From: Pseudobacteroides cellulosolvens ATCC 35603 = DSM 2933
GTDB lineage: Bacteria; Bacillota; Clostridia; Acetivibrionales; DSM-2933
Assembly (NCBI RefSeq): GCF_001262605.1
Contig: NZ_LGTC01000001.1
Location: 3,485,001-3,549,000, forward strand
Reading direction: 5' to 3'
DNA: 64,000 nucleotides
Positions 8,375 through 17,238 of the stretch are shown here, piece by piece. Made by a program: the position numbers and the translations under genes. Under the pieces are notes generated by a model. The model was given only the letters and a program-made list of their open reading frames with translations, made no database searches and was not told where the DNA came from. Within the stretch, counting starts at the first letter, position 1, and the number at the start of each line of letters is the position of its first letter.

Positions 8375-10073
8375 CAGGCTTCACCTCATCTTCTATAGTG
8401 TTAAGATAATCAAGTAATTCCTCATATTCGTCTTTAAACTTAAAATTGATCTGTATACTCCTATCGGCATACAGTTCCACAGTTTCTATGAGGGCTGCAA
8501 CCATTTCTTTAGTTAATTCTTTTTCATCTCGGAATGCTCTAAAAGAAGATAACCACTGGTTTTCATAGGAATATGTTTGATCATACTTCTTCTGTTGTAA
8601 CAACAATTCATTTAGTCTGTCTTTTAATGCAACTTCATCTTTCTCATACTTAATTTTTGCATATAGATACTCCTGTTCAGTAAGCAGTTGTTCAATATAA
8701 TCATCATAAAGAGAACTTCGCAAGGAAGGCAGCCTTTCAATTTGTGCTTTAACCTTTCTGATTTCATTAGCCAAGTTGTCTTTCCTATTCTCATAACTCG
8801 CATCGGAATTTACTTTTCTCAGAATATCATCCACCGATGCAACCATATCTATTTGACTGCGAATAGCAGCATATACTGCTTTAATCATATCAGTTTCTAC
8901 TATATGCTTTCTCGTGCATTTATAACCACTATTTGTTTCGTAAGTAGTGCATGAAAAATAATAATAAAGCTCATCATTTTTAATCCTTCTCCTGCGAACA
9001 AGTTTACATTTGCAATCTCCGCAAATAGCAATATCCTTAAAAATATTCTCAGTATTTTCAAAATGCTTGTTTTGCTCTAAGCGTTCAGTAAATTCTTTAT
9101 ATACTTCCAATCGTCTAGCATGGACAATATCAAAAGTTTCTTGATCGATAATCGGTTCATGGTCGTTTTCAATAATTGTCCATTCATCTCTTGGCACTCT
9201 TGATTTTCGCTTGCCTTCATAAAGGGATGCCTGAATTTTGCCATATATCTTGTGTCCTAAATATACTTCATTCTCTGTTATAGCTTTAATTGCCTGACGC
9301 TGCCAGATATTGTTATTATAACGGGCATTTTTCCACTCGCCCTTTAAATATTTGTACTTGCTTGGAGAAGGTATTCCCATATCATTTAAGCGACGAGCTA
9401 TTGCAGTATCGCTCAGCCCTTCTACTTTCCACTGGTAGATTTGCCGAATGACTAAAGCAGCTTCCTCGTCAACTACAAGTTTATAAGTGCCGTCATCCGG
9501 CCTGCTGTATCCATAAGGCACGTGTGCACCTAAAAATTCACCCTTCGACTGTCTTTCTCTGAAGGTAGAGATGATTTTCTTGGATATGTCCTTTGTATAA
9601 ACATCATTCAAAAGATTTTTCAAAGAAATAATCAAGCCTTCATTACTGTTTTCAGGGTTAAAGCTGTCATAATTATCATTGATAGATATAAAACGGACTC
9701 CAAGAAACGGAAAAATCTTTTCAAGATAGTTTCCGGTTTCAAGATAATCTCTGCCAAAGCGCGAGAGGTCTTTTACCACAATGCAGTTCACTCTGCCTGC
9801 TTTAACATCGTCCATAAGCCTGTTAAATTCAGGACGGTCAAAATTCGTTCCTTTTTCTCCGTTGTCCGTATATATTGAGTAAATCTGCAAAAATGGCCTT
9901 TCCTCAACGAATTGTTTCAACAAATATGTCTGATTTTCAATGGAATCACTATCTTTTCTGTCACGCACATCCTCAATAGAAAGACGGACATACAGTCCTG
10001 TTTTAAAAACCTTCTCCTGTGTTACCGTTTCTTTTTGTGCGATCACAGACTGTCTTCTGCTTTTTCTTGCCAT
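8340..10073 (-). CDS. Large serine recombinase 2 (site-specific integrase)
   Basis: A 577-residue large serine recombinase with the active-site serine in YVRLS, a VVKDLSRFGRD helix, a recombinase domain around 190-320, a zinc ribbon starting CGDCKCKL near residue 352 and a long C-terminal coiled coil. The start is two bases after the stop of recombinase 1. The N-terminus has a basic extension of about 25 residues absent from the other two. Sequence divergence among the three indicates an old duplication, not a recent tandem repeat. Triplets of serine integrases are known from some ICEs of streptococci and clostridia. Confidence 0.92.
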   Translation of the reverse strand: MARKSRRQSVIAQKETVTQEKVFKTGLYVRLSIEDVRDRKDSDSIENQTYLLKQFVEERPFLQIYSIYTDNGEKGTNFDRPEFNRLMDDVKAGRVNCIVVKDLSRFGRDYLETGNYLEKIFPFLGVRFISINDNYDSFNPENSNEGLIISLKNLLNDVYTKDISKKIISTFRERQSKGEFLGAHVPYGYSRPDDGTYKLVVDEEAALVIRQIYQWKVEGLSDTAIARRLNDMGIPSPSKYKYLKGEWKNARYNNNIWQRQAIKAITENEVYLGHKIYGKIQASLYEGKRKSRVPRDEWTIIENDHEPIIDQETFDIVHARRLEVYKEFTERLEQNKHFENTENIFKDIAICGDCKCKLVRRRRIKNDELYYYFSCTTYETNSGYKCTRKHIVETDMIKAVYAAIRSQIDMVASVDDILRKVNSDASYENRKDNLANEIRKVKAQIERLPSLRSSLYDDYIEQLLTEQEYLYAKIKYEKDEVALKDRLNELLLQQKKYDQTYSYENQWLSSFRAFRDEKELTKEMVAALIETVELYADRSIQINFKFKDEYEELLDYLNTIEDEVKPDEQECLSSYVH

Positions 10074-10075
10074 GA

Positions 10076-11746
10076 TTAAATCGCCTCCTTAAACGCAACA
10101 CTCGCATCAAAGGAGTCTGATTTGCTGGCGCTTTCTATAAAACGAATAGCACTTTCATATTCCGCTTGATGTTTAAAATGAATATCGATTTTCCCATTTT
10201 CATATACATATATTTTCTCCATCAATGACACAACTACTTTTCGTGTAAGCTGCTCAATGTTTTGGTACTGCTTAAAATTCTCAATCCATAAGTTAGTTGG
10301 CGTCTTATTGTTTATAATATCTTCAATCTCTTGTTTACGCTTTAGTATAAGCTTTTCTGCCTTTTGAATTTTAGCATTATATCTGCTGACATGGTTTCGG
10401 TATTCTTCTTTGGTGATTACTTTATCTACAAAGTGTTCGTATGATGTCAGCTTATACTTTTGAATCTTTTCTATTTCCTCTTGTGCCTTGACAATTTGAG
10501 CATCCAATTTCAATATTTCTTCTTGCTTGTAAGGTAGTGTATCGATATATGTTAGAATACGTTCAATATCAAGAATACTGCGTATATGTACATTTAAAGC
10601 CACCAAAACAGCTTCTTCAAATGCCTTTTCACTGATATTATGGGTAGTGCAACTATTTTTATCATTTCGGTTGGTAGAACAAGTGTAGTAGTAATATTTT
10701 TTCCCATTAGCAGGAACCGTCTTGCGGATCATATTTTCTTTACAATCCCCGCAGACAATAATACCTGAAAAAAGATATACGGTTTCCTCAGCAGGGGCAA
10801 TCCGAGTGTCATGGAGCAATAAACCATTTACTGTGGTAAATAGCTCTTTTGATATTATAGGCTCATGTGCATTTTCCACTCGCACCCACTCTTCTTTAGG
10901 ACGTTCAACTCTCGTTTTTATTTTGTAATTCGGAGTGGTTCTTTTTCCCTGCTCCAACACACCGATATACAATTCATTTGTTAAGATTCGTCTGACTGCA
11001 ACGGCAGACCAGAGAGCCTGCTGTTTTACTTTAAAGGTTGTTTTGTACCTTTCTCCCAATGAGCGTTTATATTCCATAGGGGACAGGATGCCCATTTCAT
11101 TTAGTCGGTTGGCTATCCCCTGCTGGCTCATCCCCTCAAGTTTCCACTTGAAAATGTCACGGACAACTTGAGCTGCATATTCGTCTATTTCCAGCTTATT
11201 CTTATTATTCTCAGCTTTCTTATAGCCGTAAGCAGCAAAAGAGCCAATAAAATCACCCTTTTTACGTTTGATTTCAAGTTGGCTCCTTATTTTAATTGAG
11301 GAATCTCTGCAATATGAGTCGTTTATTAGATTTTTAAATGGAATCATGATGTTATCGGTAATATTTGAACCTTCCGCACTATCATAATTATCATTGATCG
11401 CAATGAAACGCACACCAAGAAAAGGAAATATCTTTTGAATATATTTCCCTGACTCAATATAGTTTCTGCCAAAACGTGAAAGGTCTTTTACGACAACACA
11501 GTTTACCTTCCCTGCCTTAATCTCTTCCATCATTTCTAAAAAGGCAGGCCGATTAAAGTCAACGCCACTATATCCATCATCTACGTGCACAGAAGCAATT
11601 TGGATTTCTGACTTTGACCTTAAATATTCACGAATTAGTTCCTTTTGGTTTGAAATGCTGTCACTTTCTTCTTTATCTCCATCATCTCTTGAGAGTCTTA
11701 CATAAATAGCAGCATTATAGGTTTTGTTATCTTTTAAAAATTCCAT
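10076..11746 (-). CDS. Large serine recombinase 1 (site-specific integrase)
   Basis: A 556-residue large serine recombinase and first gene of the recombinase operon. It has YVRLS with the nucleophilic serine, the VVKDLSRFGRN helix, a recombinase DNA-binding domain (about 175-310), a zinc ribbon starting CGDCKENM near residue 333 and a C-terminal coiled coil. The ATG is preceded by AGGAGG. The upstream leader carries a perfect inverted repeat, so expression of the whole recombinase operon is probably controlled there. It is likely one of the proteins that inserted the element into hsdR. Confidence 0.93.
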   Translation of the reverse strand: MEFLKDNKTYNAAIYVRLSRDDGDKEESDSISNQKELIREYLRSKSEIQIASVHVDDGYSGVDFNRPAFLEMMEEIKAGKVNCVVVKDLSRFGRNYIESGKYIQKIFPFLGVRFIAINDNYDSAEGSNITDNIMIPFKNLINDSYCRDSSIKIRSQLEIKRKKGDFIGSFAAYGYKKAENNKNKLEIDEYAAQVVRDIFKWKLEGMSQQGIANRLNEMGILSPMEYKRSLGERYKTTFKVKQQALWSAVAVRRILTNELYIGVLEQGKRTTPNYKIKTRVERPKEEWVRVENAHEPIISKELFTTVNGLLLHDTRIAPAEETVYLFSGIIVCGDCKENMIRKTVPANGKKYYYYTCSTNRNDKNSCTTHNISEKAFEEAVLVALNVHIRSILDIERILTYIDTLPYKQEEILKLDAQIVKAQEEIEKIQKYKLTSYEHFVDKVITKEEYRNHVSRYNAKIQKAEKLILKRKQEIEDIINNKTPTNLWIENFKQYQNIEQLTRKVVVSLMEKIYVYENGKIDIHFKHQAEYESAIRFIESASKSDSFDASVAFKEAI

Positions 11747-11764
11747 GAGTAAAGCCTCCTGTTT

Positions 11765-11791
11765 GTTTAAAGTATTAGCAAAACTTTAAAC
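11765..11791. promoter_or_regulatory. Perfect inverted repeat in the recombinase operon leader
   Basis: GTTTAAAGT (11,765-11,773) and ACTTTAAAC (11,783-11,791) form a 9-bp perfect inverted repeat with a 9-base spacer. It lies between a candidate minus-strand -10 box (TATAAT, 11,808-11,813) and the AGGAGG ribosome binding site of recombinase 1. The arrangement suits a repressor operator or an RNA hairpin in the leader. No good -35 box is visible. Confidence 0.5.
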
Positions 11792-11895
11792 ACATTAGGC
11801 TTCACTGATTATAGTCCAATAAAAGCTTAGCATAAAATTAACTGCGCGTCCAGATTTCCGAAGCGCCAATTTGTAAAGTTTTGCCTTCTACTGTT

Positions 11896-12147
11896 CTATA
11901 AGCTTCTAAAGTAATTCTCCAACCTGTCTTCTAATGTTGCTGTTGTATCAGCGAAACTCATCTTAACCACAACCTTGCCACATCTGAAGCAGTAAGGATT
12001 TTTCACTTGTCTGATAAAATCTTTCTTTCGTTCTTCCACCGGTAAATCCGTATTGACTTTGACTGTTTTAATATCTACTAAGGTGGATGGATCAACTGTA
12101 CGTATATCTATATTTTTCATGTCCGTTATGGTCATGGCTGTATTCAT
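11896..12147 (-). CDS. DUF6870 family small protein
   Basis: An 83-residue protein. The phrase DIRTVDPSTLVDI and the central FIRQVKNPYCFRCGKVVVK, with a single CxxC, match the DUF6870 family known from clostridial conjugative elements. The CxxC could bind metal, but only two cysteines are present. The start has AAAGGAGCGG upstream. It lies just after the DinG-like helicase gene on the same strand. The function of the family is not known. Confidence 0.75.
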   Translation of the reverse strand: MNTAMTITDMKNIDIRTVDPSTLVDIKTVKVNTDLPVEERKKDFIRQVKNPYCFRCGKVVVKMSFADTTATLEDRLENYFRSL

Positions 12148-12197
12148 GAAACCGCTCCTTTCAAAAAAAGCGAGCAGCTATTCCCATAACCGCTCAC

Positions 12198-14510
12198 TCA
12201 ATCTTGATAAAAATATTCTTTTCTTTTTACTTTACGGAAAAATGCTTTTACCTCATCAAGAGAATCTGTCACCCTATAGTCTGATAGGGCACCAAGCACC
12301 CTCTTGCGGTACTTTCCTTTTTTACTGATCCTGAAATCTAAAATGGCAATGAGACCGGTATCAGTTTCACATCGAATCAAGCGCCCCATACCTTGCTTTA
12401 GCTTAATGAGCATTTCAGGAAAAATAATAAATTCTATAAACTCTTTCAACTCCGCATACTGTTTCTTCCTATGTTCCAAAATCGGTGTCGGTGTTGGAAA
12501 CGGCAAGTTGACGATAATAAGTGAAGATAGAATATCTCCGGGACAGTCAACACCTTCCCAAAATGAGCCTGTAGCAAAAAGAACACTGTTTCCGCTGTTT
12601 TTAAAAGCTTCAACAATGTTCTTCTCACTTTTATCCATTTTCAGGACCGGATATTTGATTCTGTGTCTCGCCAATTCATATACTCTTGATAATAAAGAGT
12701 AGGAAGTAAACAAAATCACTGTATGCCCATAGGCTGCATCCACAATCCTTATAATTTCATCAGCTAAAGCCTCAATATACTCATTGCATTGTTTATCAGG
12801 AAATGGTACGTTTTCACTGACATAAAGCAATGCATTATTTTTATAGTCAAATGGAGAACGACAGCTCATCTCACTGATAAAATTTTTATTGACCTTATCT
12901 ATTCCCGCATTGCTTTTGAAGTAGGTAAAGCCTCTATCATCTGATAATGTTCCGGAAGTCAAAATCTTTGGGATTCCGTTTTTCCATAGTACTTTGTGCA
13001 ATTGATCCTCTAAATCTGTTGGGATGCAGCAGATAGAAACCAATTTGTCGCTCAAAGGGTTTTCAAGCCAATAAATGATATTCTCTGTCCGGAAAAAAGT
13101 TTCAATCTGTTCTTTTGCTTCCAAAAACATAATCTCTAATGTCCTGCTCTTTGAAATATCCACCGCACAATATTCCTGAATATTTTCAATGATTTTTAAC
13201 ATCTCCAAGAGCAGCATTTTTTCAAAGTGCCCTATGAATATACCAATTTGTGATGTTTCATCATCTACAGCATCCAGGTTAATTTTTGAAACTAGGCTTC
13301 TAAAAAATCTCGTCCTCAGAACAGATAAACTGTCTAACTTCATTTTTGCTATCTGTAAATATGCCTTATTACCTTTTAGATTGCTTTTTAGCACATTGGT
13401 CATGATCGTTATATCTTCACTTGAAAATCTCTTCCCAAATATTTGCATAGCTGCATCCGGCAATTTATGAGCCTCATCAATAATTGCTACTGAGTGTTCC
13501 GGAATAAGCGTATGCTTCCCTTTGGCACGTTTCATTGTATCTGCCAAGTAATAATTATGGTTACATACCTGAAAGTCATGAATTGATGATCTCGCATAAT
13601 CCATATGCTTGATATATTGGCATTCCTTATAGTAAGGGCAGGAAATTTCACAGGCTTTGGGCACATTGATTTTTTGAACTATATGGTTTTTCAACCCTTT
13701 GTATTCATCCAAATCAATTCCGTAATCCGGTATCTTTAATGCGGACAATTTATAAAGCAGTTCTCTGTCCACAGCTTTTTGACTACTCTTTAAATAACTC
13801 GTTAACCGGTCGTATCGCATCTGACAAAAGTAATGTTCTTTCCCCTTTCTTAAAACTGCACTTAAAGGACGATCAATCACCTTATTCTTCAGCAATATAT
13901 CAGATAAGATTGGGACATAAGTGCGAACAATGGCATTTTGCAAATCAATACTGGATGTTGATATAACACAAGGGACAGAGCAGTATTCATTGTCCAAATA
14001 TGTAAGTATACCTGCTTTGCTACGCTTTTGTCTTTCATAAAGAGCATAAACAACACAAGCAACTATGTAAGCATAGGTTTTTCCCGTTCCAACCTCTGCT
14101 TCGCAAATAGCAATATGATTCTGCTTAATTCCTTCATACATCATTTTAGATAGCTCAATTTGATTTTCCCTGATTGTAAATCCGCTTGCTGCCATCAGTT
14201 TTTTGAAGATAAATTCAATCATGGCATTCGGGTTTTCAGGAAGTGTGACTTGATAAGCAGGTGTAGCAATAAACTTCTCTATTAGTTTCTTTTTTATATC
14301 ATCAGAATAAACTTGCTTGCTTTTAGCAATAGCAACCATACAATTTCTCATCAAGCAAATTACATAGTAGGTATTTATGCTTCTATTTTCTTTCACCATG
14401 AAAATGTAGTTTTTATCAAATGTAAAAAGATAACGAAATTCGTTTCTGTTTCCATGCTTTTTGAGATATTGTTGCATTATCGATTCGTCTGTCGTTTTTA
14501 TCTCAAACAT
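12198..14510 (-). CDS. DinG/XPD-like ATP-dependent DNA helicase
   Basis: A 770-residue superfamily 2 helicase of the DinG/XPD type, which unwinds DNA 5' to 3' in repair and replication. Walker A is EVGTGKT at about 139-145 and the DEAH box (IIDEAH) lies near residue 295. Between them a cysteine cluster (CEISCPYYKEC) fits the iron-sulphur domain of this family. C-terminal motifs include EGVDCPG and QGMGRLIR. The start is the ATG with AAGGAGAGG upstream; a longer frame to 14,684 lacks a ribosome site and runs through a hairpin. On an ICE it may help transfer replication or repair after excision. Confidence 0.88.
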   Translation of the reverse strand: MFEIKTTDESIMQQYLKKHGNRNEFRYLFTFDKNYIFMVKENRSINTYYVICLMRNCMVAIAKSKQVYSDDIKKKLIEKFIATPAYQVTLPENPNAMIEFIFKKLMAASGFTIRENQIELSKMMYEGIKQNHIAICEAEVGTGKTYAYIVACVVYALYERQKRSKAGILTYLDNEYCSVPCVISTSSIDLQNAIVRTYVPILSDILLKNKVIDRPLSAVLRKGKEHYFCQMRYDRLTSYLKSSQKAVDRELLYKLSALKIPDYGIDLDEYKGLKNHIVQKINVPKACEISCPYYKECQYIKHMDYARSSIHDFQVCNHNYYLADTMKRAKGKHTLIPEHSVAIIDEAHKLPDAAMQIFGKRFSSEDITIMTNVLKSNLKGNKAYLQIAKMKLDSLSVLRTRFFRSLVSKINLDAVDDETSQIGIFIGHFEKMLLLEMLKIIENIQEYCAVDISKSRTLEIMFLEAKEQIETFFRTENIIYWLENPLSDKLVSICCIPTDLEDQLHKVLWKNGIPKILTSGTLSDDRGFTYFKSNAGIDKVNKNFISEMSCRSPFDYKNNALLYVSENVPFPDKQCNEYIEALADEIIRIVDAAYGHTVILFTSYSLLSRVYELARHRIKYPVLKMDKSEKNIVEAFKNSGNSVLFATGSFWEGVDCPGDILSSLIIVNLPFPTPTPILEHRKKQYAELKEFIEFIIFPEMLIKLKQGMGRLIRCETDTGLIAILDFRISKKGKYRKRVLGALSDYRVTDSLDEVKAFFRKVKRKEYFYQD

Positions 14511-14559
14511 AATTTTCCTCTCCTTCGTATTATGTGGGATACTTGATAGCACAATGATA

Positions 14560-14618
14560 CGGTGGCCTGTACTACTATTTGAGCGATTTTGAATAATCAG
14601 CTTTCGTACAGGCCACCG
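14560..14618. repeat. 13-bp perfect inverted repeat
   Basis: CGGTGGCCTGTAC (14,560-14,572) pairs perfectly with GTACAGGCCACCG (14,606-14,618) around a 33-base loop. It is about 50 bases upstream of the DinG-like start. The GC-rich arms stand out in AT-rich DNA. It may be a leader hairpin, a protein-binding site or part of a transfer or replication origin. Confidence 0.5.
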
Positions 14619-15013
14619 CATAGTTTCTGCTGTCAAGCAATTCGTTTGAACAGTAGAATTGGTGTGTATCATATTTGTTCTCAACGCCCCTGATACAACT
14701 GAGGGGATATATCAGTTTGTCTTTGGAAAACATCATATAAGCTGACATGGCTATAAGTTCTCAAGCCAAATGAGCGTTATCCCGTCATTCGTTGCGGGCT
14801 GCCCAATGCGGTGAGGCGTTCAAGGCAGAAGTATCATTATTTATCCCTTTGCCGGTCATCGCAATTAGCCATTCCACTGGCTATTTCAAGCCGGAGGTGT
14901 TCGCTCGCGTCCAGGACGGTCATGGCGCTCCGCTTTCGTTGCTTGCCATTTCTGGCTACAAAGGTGGTTTTCCTGATATACCGTATGTTCAGTTTTCAAG
15001 GAGCATAAGGAGA

Positions 15014-15057
15014 GTAAAAAATTACCCCCTCACTTCTAAGCCGGAAAAGTGAGGGGG
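15014..15057 (-). terminator. Strong terminator after the sigma-like gene
   Basis: Arms CCCCCTCACTT (15,025-15,035) and AAGTGAGGGGG (15,047-15,057) form an 11-bp perfect stem. On the minus strand the stem is followed by TAATTTTTTA. It sits about 10 bases after the stop of the sigma-like gene. Confidence 0.85.
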
Positions 15058-15067
15058 GTGTACGGAA

Positions 15068-15499
15068 TTATTTTTTATTTTCCATATATTTTTTTAGCTT
15101 CTTTAGGATTCTGTTCTTTCGATCACTTATGGTCATTACTGGTATGCCACTTTCCTCTGATAGCTGTCGCTGACTTTTTTCTTCATAAAATAACTGGGTG
15201 ATTAAATTCAGTTCATCATCAGACAAAAGGGATAAACATTCCTTTAATTTTTCAATCATGATTTTGGTGACAATGGAATCGCAAAGATCCTCTGTAAGCC
15301 TATCAACTAGCATTTCTTCTCCCAGAATATCCTCATAGACATTATCAAGCTGTGAATACAAGAACCTGCCATGTGCCAAATCCCGTTCTTCTAAATAGCG
15401 CTCTCTTCGGAGCATTTTGAAATACTCTCTGTAGACTTCTTCTGTTACCTGCTCTACGTGATTATCAATGCGTATAAAAAACTTCTTTTTCTTATCCAT
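15068..15499 (-). CDS. Sigma-70-like region 4 HTH regulator
   Basis: A 143-residue protein whose C-terminal third is a sigma region 4-like helix-turn-helix (SQRQLSEESGIPVMTISDRK, about residues 104-123). The middle is acidic and helical and resembles the small sigma-like proteins encoded on Tn916-type and related conjugative elements. The start is the ATG after TTTGGAGG; the upstream TTG lies inside that ribosome site and is unlikely. It has its own terminator and a leader with a possible short upstream gene. It may activate element genes, but no target is visible. Confidence 0.72.
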   Translation of the reverse strand: MDKKKKFFIRIDNHVEQVTEEVYREYFKMLRRERYLEERDLAHGRFLYSQLDNVYEDILGEEMLVDRLTEDLCDSIVTKIMIEKLKECLSLLSDDELNLITQLFYEEKSQRQLSEESGIPVMTISDRKNRILKKLKKYMENKK

Positions 15500-15551
15500 T
15501 TTCTTAACCTCCAAATTTCGTTTTGATGAATGTTCAAACGAAATTTGAAAG

Positions 15552-15737
15552 TCATGGATAACGGGCGATAAATGTTTCCCACCGACTTGTGCTATAGATA
15601 CAGGTCTTCATAAAGGCACCTCCAAAATTCCCGAAGTATGCCTTTAATACAAAAACGTCTAAAAACACGTCTTTTTGTTTTAAGGAATGCTCATGCTTTA
15701 TAAGAAAATAAGACCTGTAAGTTCCCAGCCTTTTCAT
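15552..15737 (-). CDS. Possible small leader protein upstream of the sigma-like gene
   Basis: A 61-codon frame beginning MKRLGTYRSY, preceded by AGGAGAAGG. An in-frame ATG at 15,611, beginning MKTCIYSTSR, has an even better ribosome site (GGAGGTG five bases away) and would give a 19-residue peptide. The frame follows a terminator and ends about 50 bases before the sigma-like gene, the position of a leader peptide. No family recognised; a chance frame cannot be excluded. Confidence 0.35.
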   Translation of the reverse strand: MKRLGTYRSYFLIKHEHSLKQKDVFLDVFVLKAYFGNFGGAFMKTCIYSTSRWETFIARYP

Positions 15738-15763
15738 GCAACCTTCTCCTGTTTCCGGGCATG

Positions 15764-15801
15764 AAAAAAGGCCGGAAGTGAACTTAATCACCTCCGGCCT
15801 T
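15764..15801 (-). terminator. Terminator of the ArpU-like gene
   Basis: Fourteen-base arms (15,768-15,781 and 15,788-15,801) with one mismatch form a GC-rich stem, followed on the minus strand by a T-run. A second imperfect hairpin with a T-run occurs at about 15,838-15,868, giving a tandem terminator after the 203-residue regulator gene. Confidence 0.75.
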
Positions 15802-15955
15802 AATCGCCGCCATATTAACTGATGAAAAAGGCATGAAAAAAGCCCCAAAATCCAATGGAAATTGAGGCTGTATGCTTCTATATTCGATTTAATTTATGCC
15901 ATAATTCACCAGCATAAACAGTGTAACATGTTGGAAGTCGGAAAGCAGTAGGGAT

Positions 15956-16567
15956 TTAATCGGAACTTTGTCGGAAGTTAGTCGGGATTAAGTCGGGGTT
16001 GTCCAAACAGTGAAAAAAGCTCGGTATCTCACTTCCTCCTTCGATTGCAGCAAAAATTCCTCTCATTGATGGAATAGTATAGCCCCAAAGGCAAATAGCA
16101 AATAAATCAATCGCTTCCCTTTTTTTATCGTAATATGTACTACGCTCCATATTTAATAATTCAAGCATTTCCTGCTCTGAGTATTTGGAAACCGTCAAAT
16201 ATTGCTTACTTAATATTTCATGATACATCTTCCCGTTATCAGGATATTCATAAATTTTATTCATTGTGGAATCAATCAATGAAATGAGCCAATGTGTTTC
16301 AAATAAGGATCGTACATTTTCTGAAAACCTATTTTGTTCAGTTTCAGGCGCAAAATTAGCCAGGTACTCTAATGCTCTCTCCAAATTTTTACCGCAATAA
16401 CATTCGGCACTCTCACATATTTGATAGGCTCTATTTGATGTTGACCACACGACCGGACGATATATTTTAAGAAGCAGTTTTGTTTTATGTAGAACCGTAG
16501 TGCGCTCTATATTTAATCCTTTATACATTAGTGCGCATTGTTTCATTACTTTGCTCTCTTTACGCAT
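15956..16567 (-). CDS. ArpU/RinA-like regulatory protein (putative)
   Basis: A 203-residue helical protein. The segment LLNMERSTYYDKKREAIDLF near residue 140 resembles the helix-turn-helix core of ArpU/RinA-type late activators of phages and mobile elements. Two cysteines (AECYCG) near residue 55 are of unknown use. It reads away from the XRE repressor gene, with a shared control region between them, the usual layout of an element lysis-lysogeny-type switch. Assignment rests on the short HTH-like segment only. Confidence 0.45.
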   Translation of the reverse strand: MRKESKVMKQCALMYKGLNIERTTVLHKTKLLLKIYRPVVWSTSNRAYQICESAECYCGKNLERALEYLANFAPETEQNRFSENVRSLFETHWLISLIDSTMNKIYEYPDNGKMYHEILSKQYLTVSKYSEQEMLELLNMERSTYYDKKREAIDLFAICLWGYTIPSMRGIFAAIEGGSEIPSFFHCLDNPDLIPTNFRQSSD

Positions 16568-16632
16568 AGCATCTGTCCTTCCTTAATTTTCATATTGACA
16601 TCTGTTTCAATCAAGTGTAACATATATAACGA

Positions 16633-16717
16633 ACGAAGTTGCATATCGTATATCCAAATTATACACGAACATATTTTCGTTTGTCAATAGAATTATTGTG
16701 TACGATGTTGCATATCG
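16633..16717. promoter_or_regulatory. Operator repeats between the divergent regulator genes
   Basis: A 16-base sequence, ACGAWGTTGCATATCG, occurs at 16,633-16,648 and 16,702-16,717 in the same orientation, with one difference. Each has CGAW/ATCG half-palindromic ends. Between them lies a related inverted repeat, ACGAA/TTCGT (16,665-16,680). The 190-base gap separates the ArpU-like gene (minus) from the XRE gene (plus), so these are good candidates for binding sites of the XRE repressor. TATAAA at 16,722-16,727 may be the -10 box of the XRE gene. Confidence 0.6.
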
Positions 16718-16756
16718 ATCATATAAAAACGTATTGCTTAGGAAGGAGCCAATATC

Positions 16757-17173
16757 ATGTTGTTTGGTGATAAAATTAAAGAACTGAGAACTTCGGCAGG
16801 AATGAGTCAACAAGAATTAGCAAATAAAGCAGGGCTTTCCTTACGATCTATTCAAAATTATGAGAGCAACCAAAGATACCCAAAAGATGTAGCAATTTTA
16901 AACAAGCTCTGCAAGGCATTGAATACAACAATAGAAGAACTAATGAAGGAAGAAGATAATTTCATTCAGGAAGCATCTGAAAAATACGGCACCCGTGGCA
17001 AAAAAGATGCTCAAAAATTAGTTGATGAGTTAGGCGGCCTTTTTGCCGGTGGGGAATTAAATGAAGAGGATAAAGACAAAGTTTTTAGAGCTATCACTGA
17101 GATGTACTGGAGAGCCAAGGACAATAATAAGAAATATACCCCTAAGAAGTACCGAAAAGAGTCTGATGAATAG
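16757..17173 (+). CDS. XRE family repressor (ImmR-like)
   Basis: A 138-residue protein with an N-terminal XRE helix-turn-helix (about residues 5-60, including SQQELANKAGLSLRSIQNYE) and an acidic C-terminal tail. The ATG is preceded by AAGGAGCC. It is followed 65 bases later by an ImmA-type peptidase gene on the same strand. In ICEBs1 and related elements the pair ImmR/ImmA keeps the element quiet until the peptidase destroys the repressor. The same role is inferred here; candidate operators lie just upstream. Confidence 0.85.
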   Translation: MLFGDKIKELRTSAGMSQQELANKAGLSLRSIQNYESNQRYPKDVAILNKLCKALNTTIEELMKEEDNFIQEASEKYGTRGKKDAQKLVDELGGLFAGGELNEEDKDKVFRAITEMYWRAKDNNKKYTPKKYRKESDE

Positions 17174-17183
17174 GTTACTGTCC

Positions 17184-17212
17184 GTTTTATAGTACACATT
17201 ATTTGGTATAAT
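17184..17212 (+). promoter_or_regulatory. Internal promoter for the ImmA-like gene
   Basis: An extended -10 element TGGTATAAT (17,204-17,212) lies in the gap between the XRE gene and the ImmA-like gene, with a weak -35 region (GTTTTA, 17,184-17,189). It could give the peptidase a basal level independent of the repressor promoter. Confidence 0.45.
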
Positions 17213-17238
17213 GGGGATACTAAGGGGGTGAATCACGT

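Larger units (their letters stand above)
14511..15067. other. GC-richer non-coding region with hairpins, possible ncRNA
   Basis: About 560 bases without a convincing gene. It contains a hairpin (14,560-14,618), then a stretch from about 14,760 to 15,010 with visibly higher GC than its surroundings, then a terminator. Open frames on the plus strand here have no ribosome binding site and look like artefacts of composition. Such stretches recur in clostridial conjugative elements between a helicase and a sigma-like gene (recollection, not checked). A structured RNA or transfer-related cis site is possible. Confidence 0.35.

Noticed and set aside
14792..15052. Plus-strand 86-codon frame in the GC-rich region
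   Set aside because: No ribosome binding site, composition-driven codon use, and overlap with the terminator.
15738..15848. Upstream extension of the 61-codon frame to a 98-codon protein
   Set aside because: It runs through a terminator hairpin and lacks a ribosome site, while the internal ATG at 15,737 has one.
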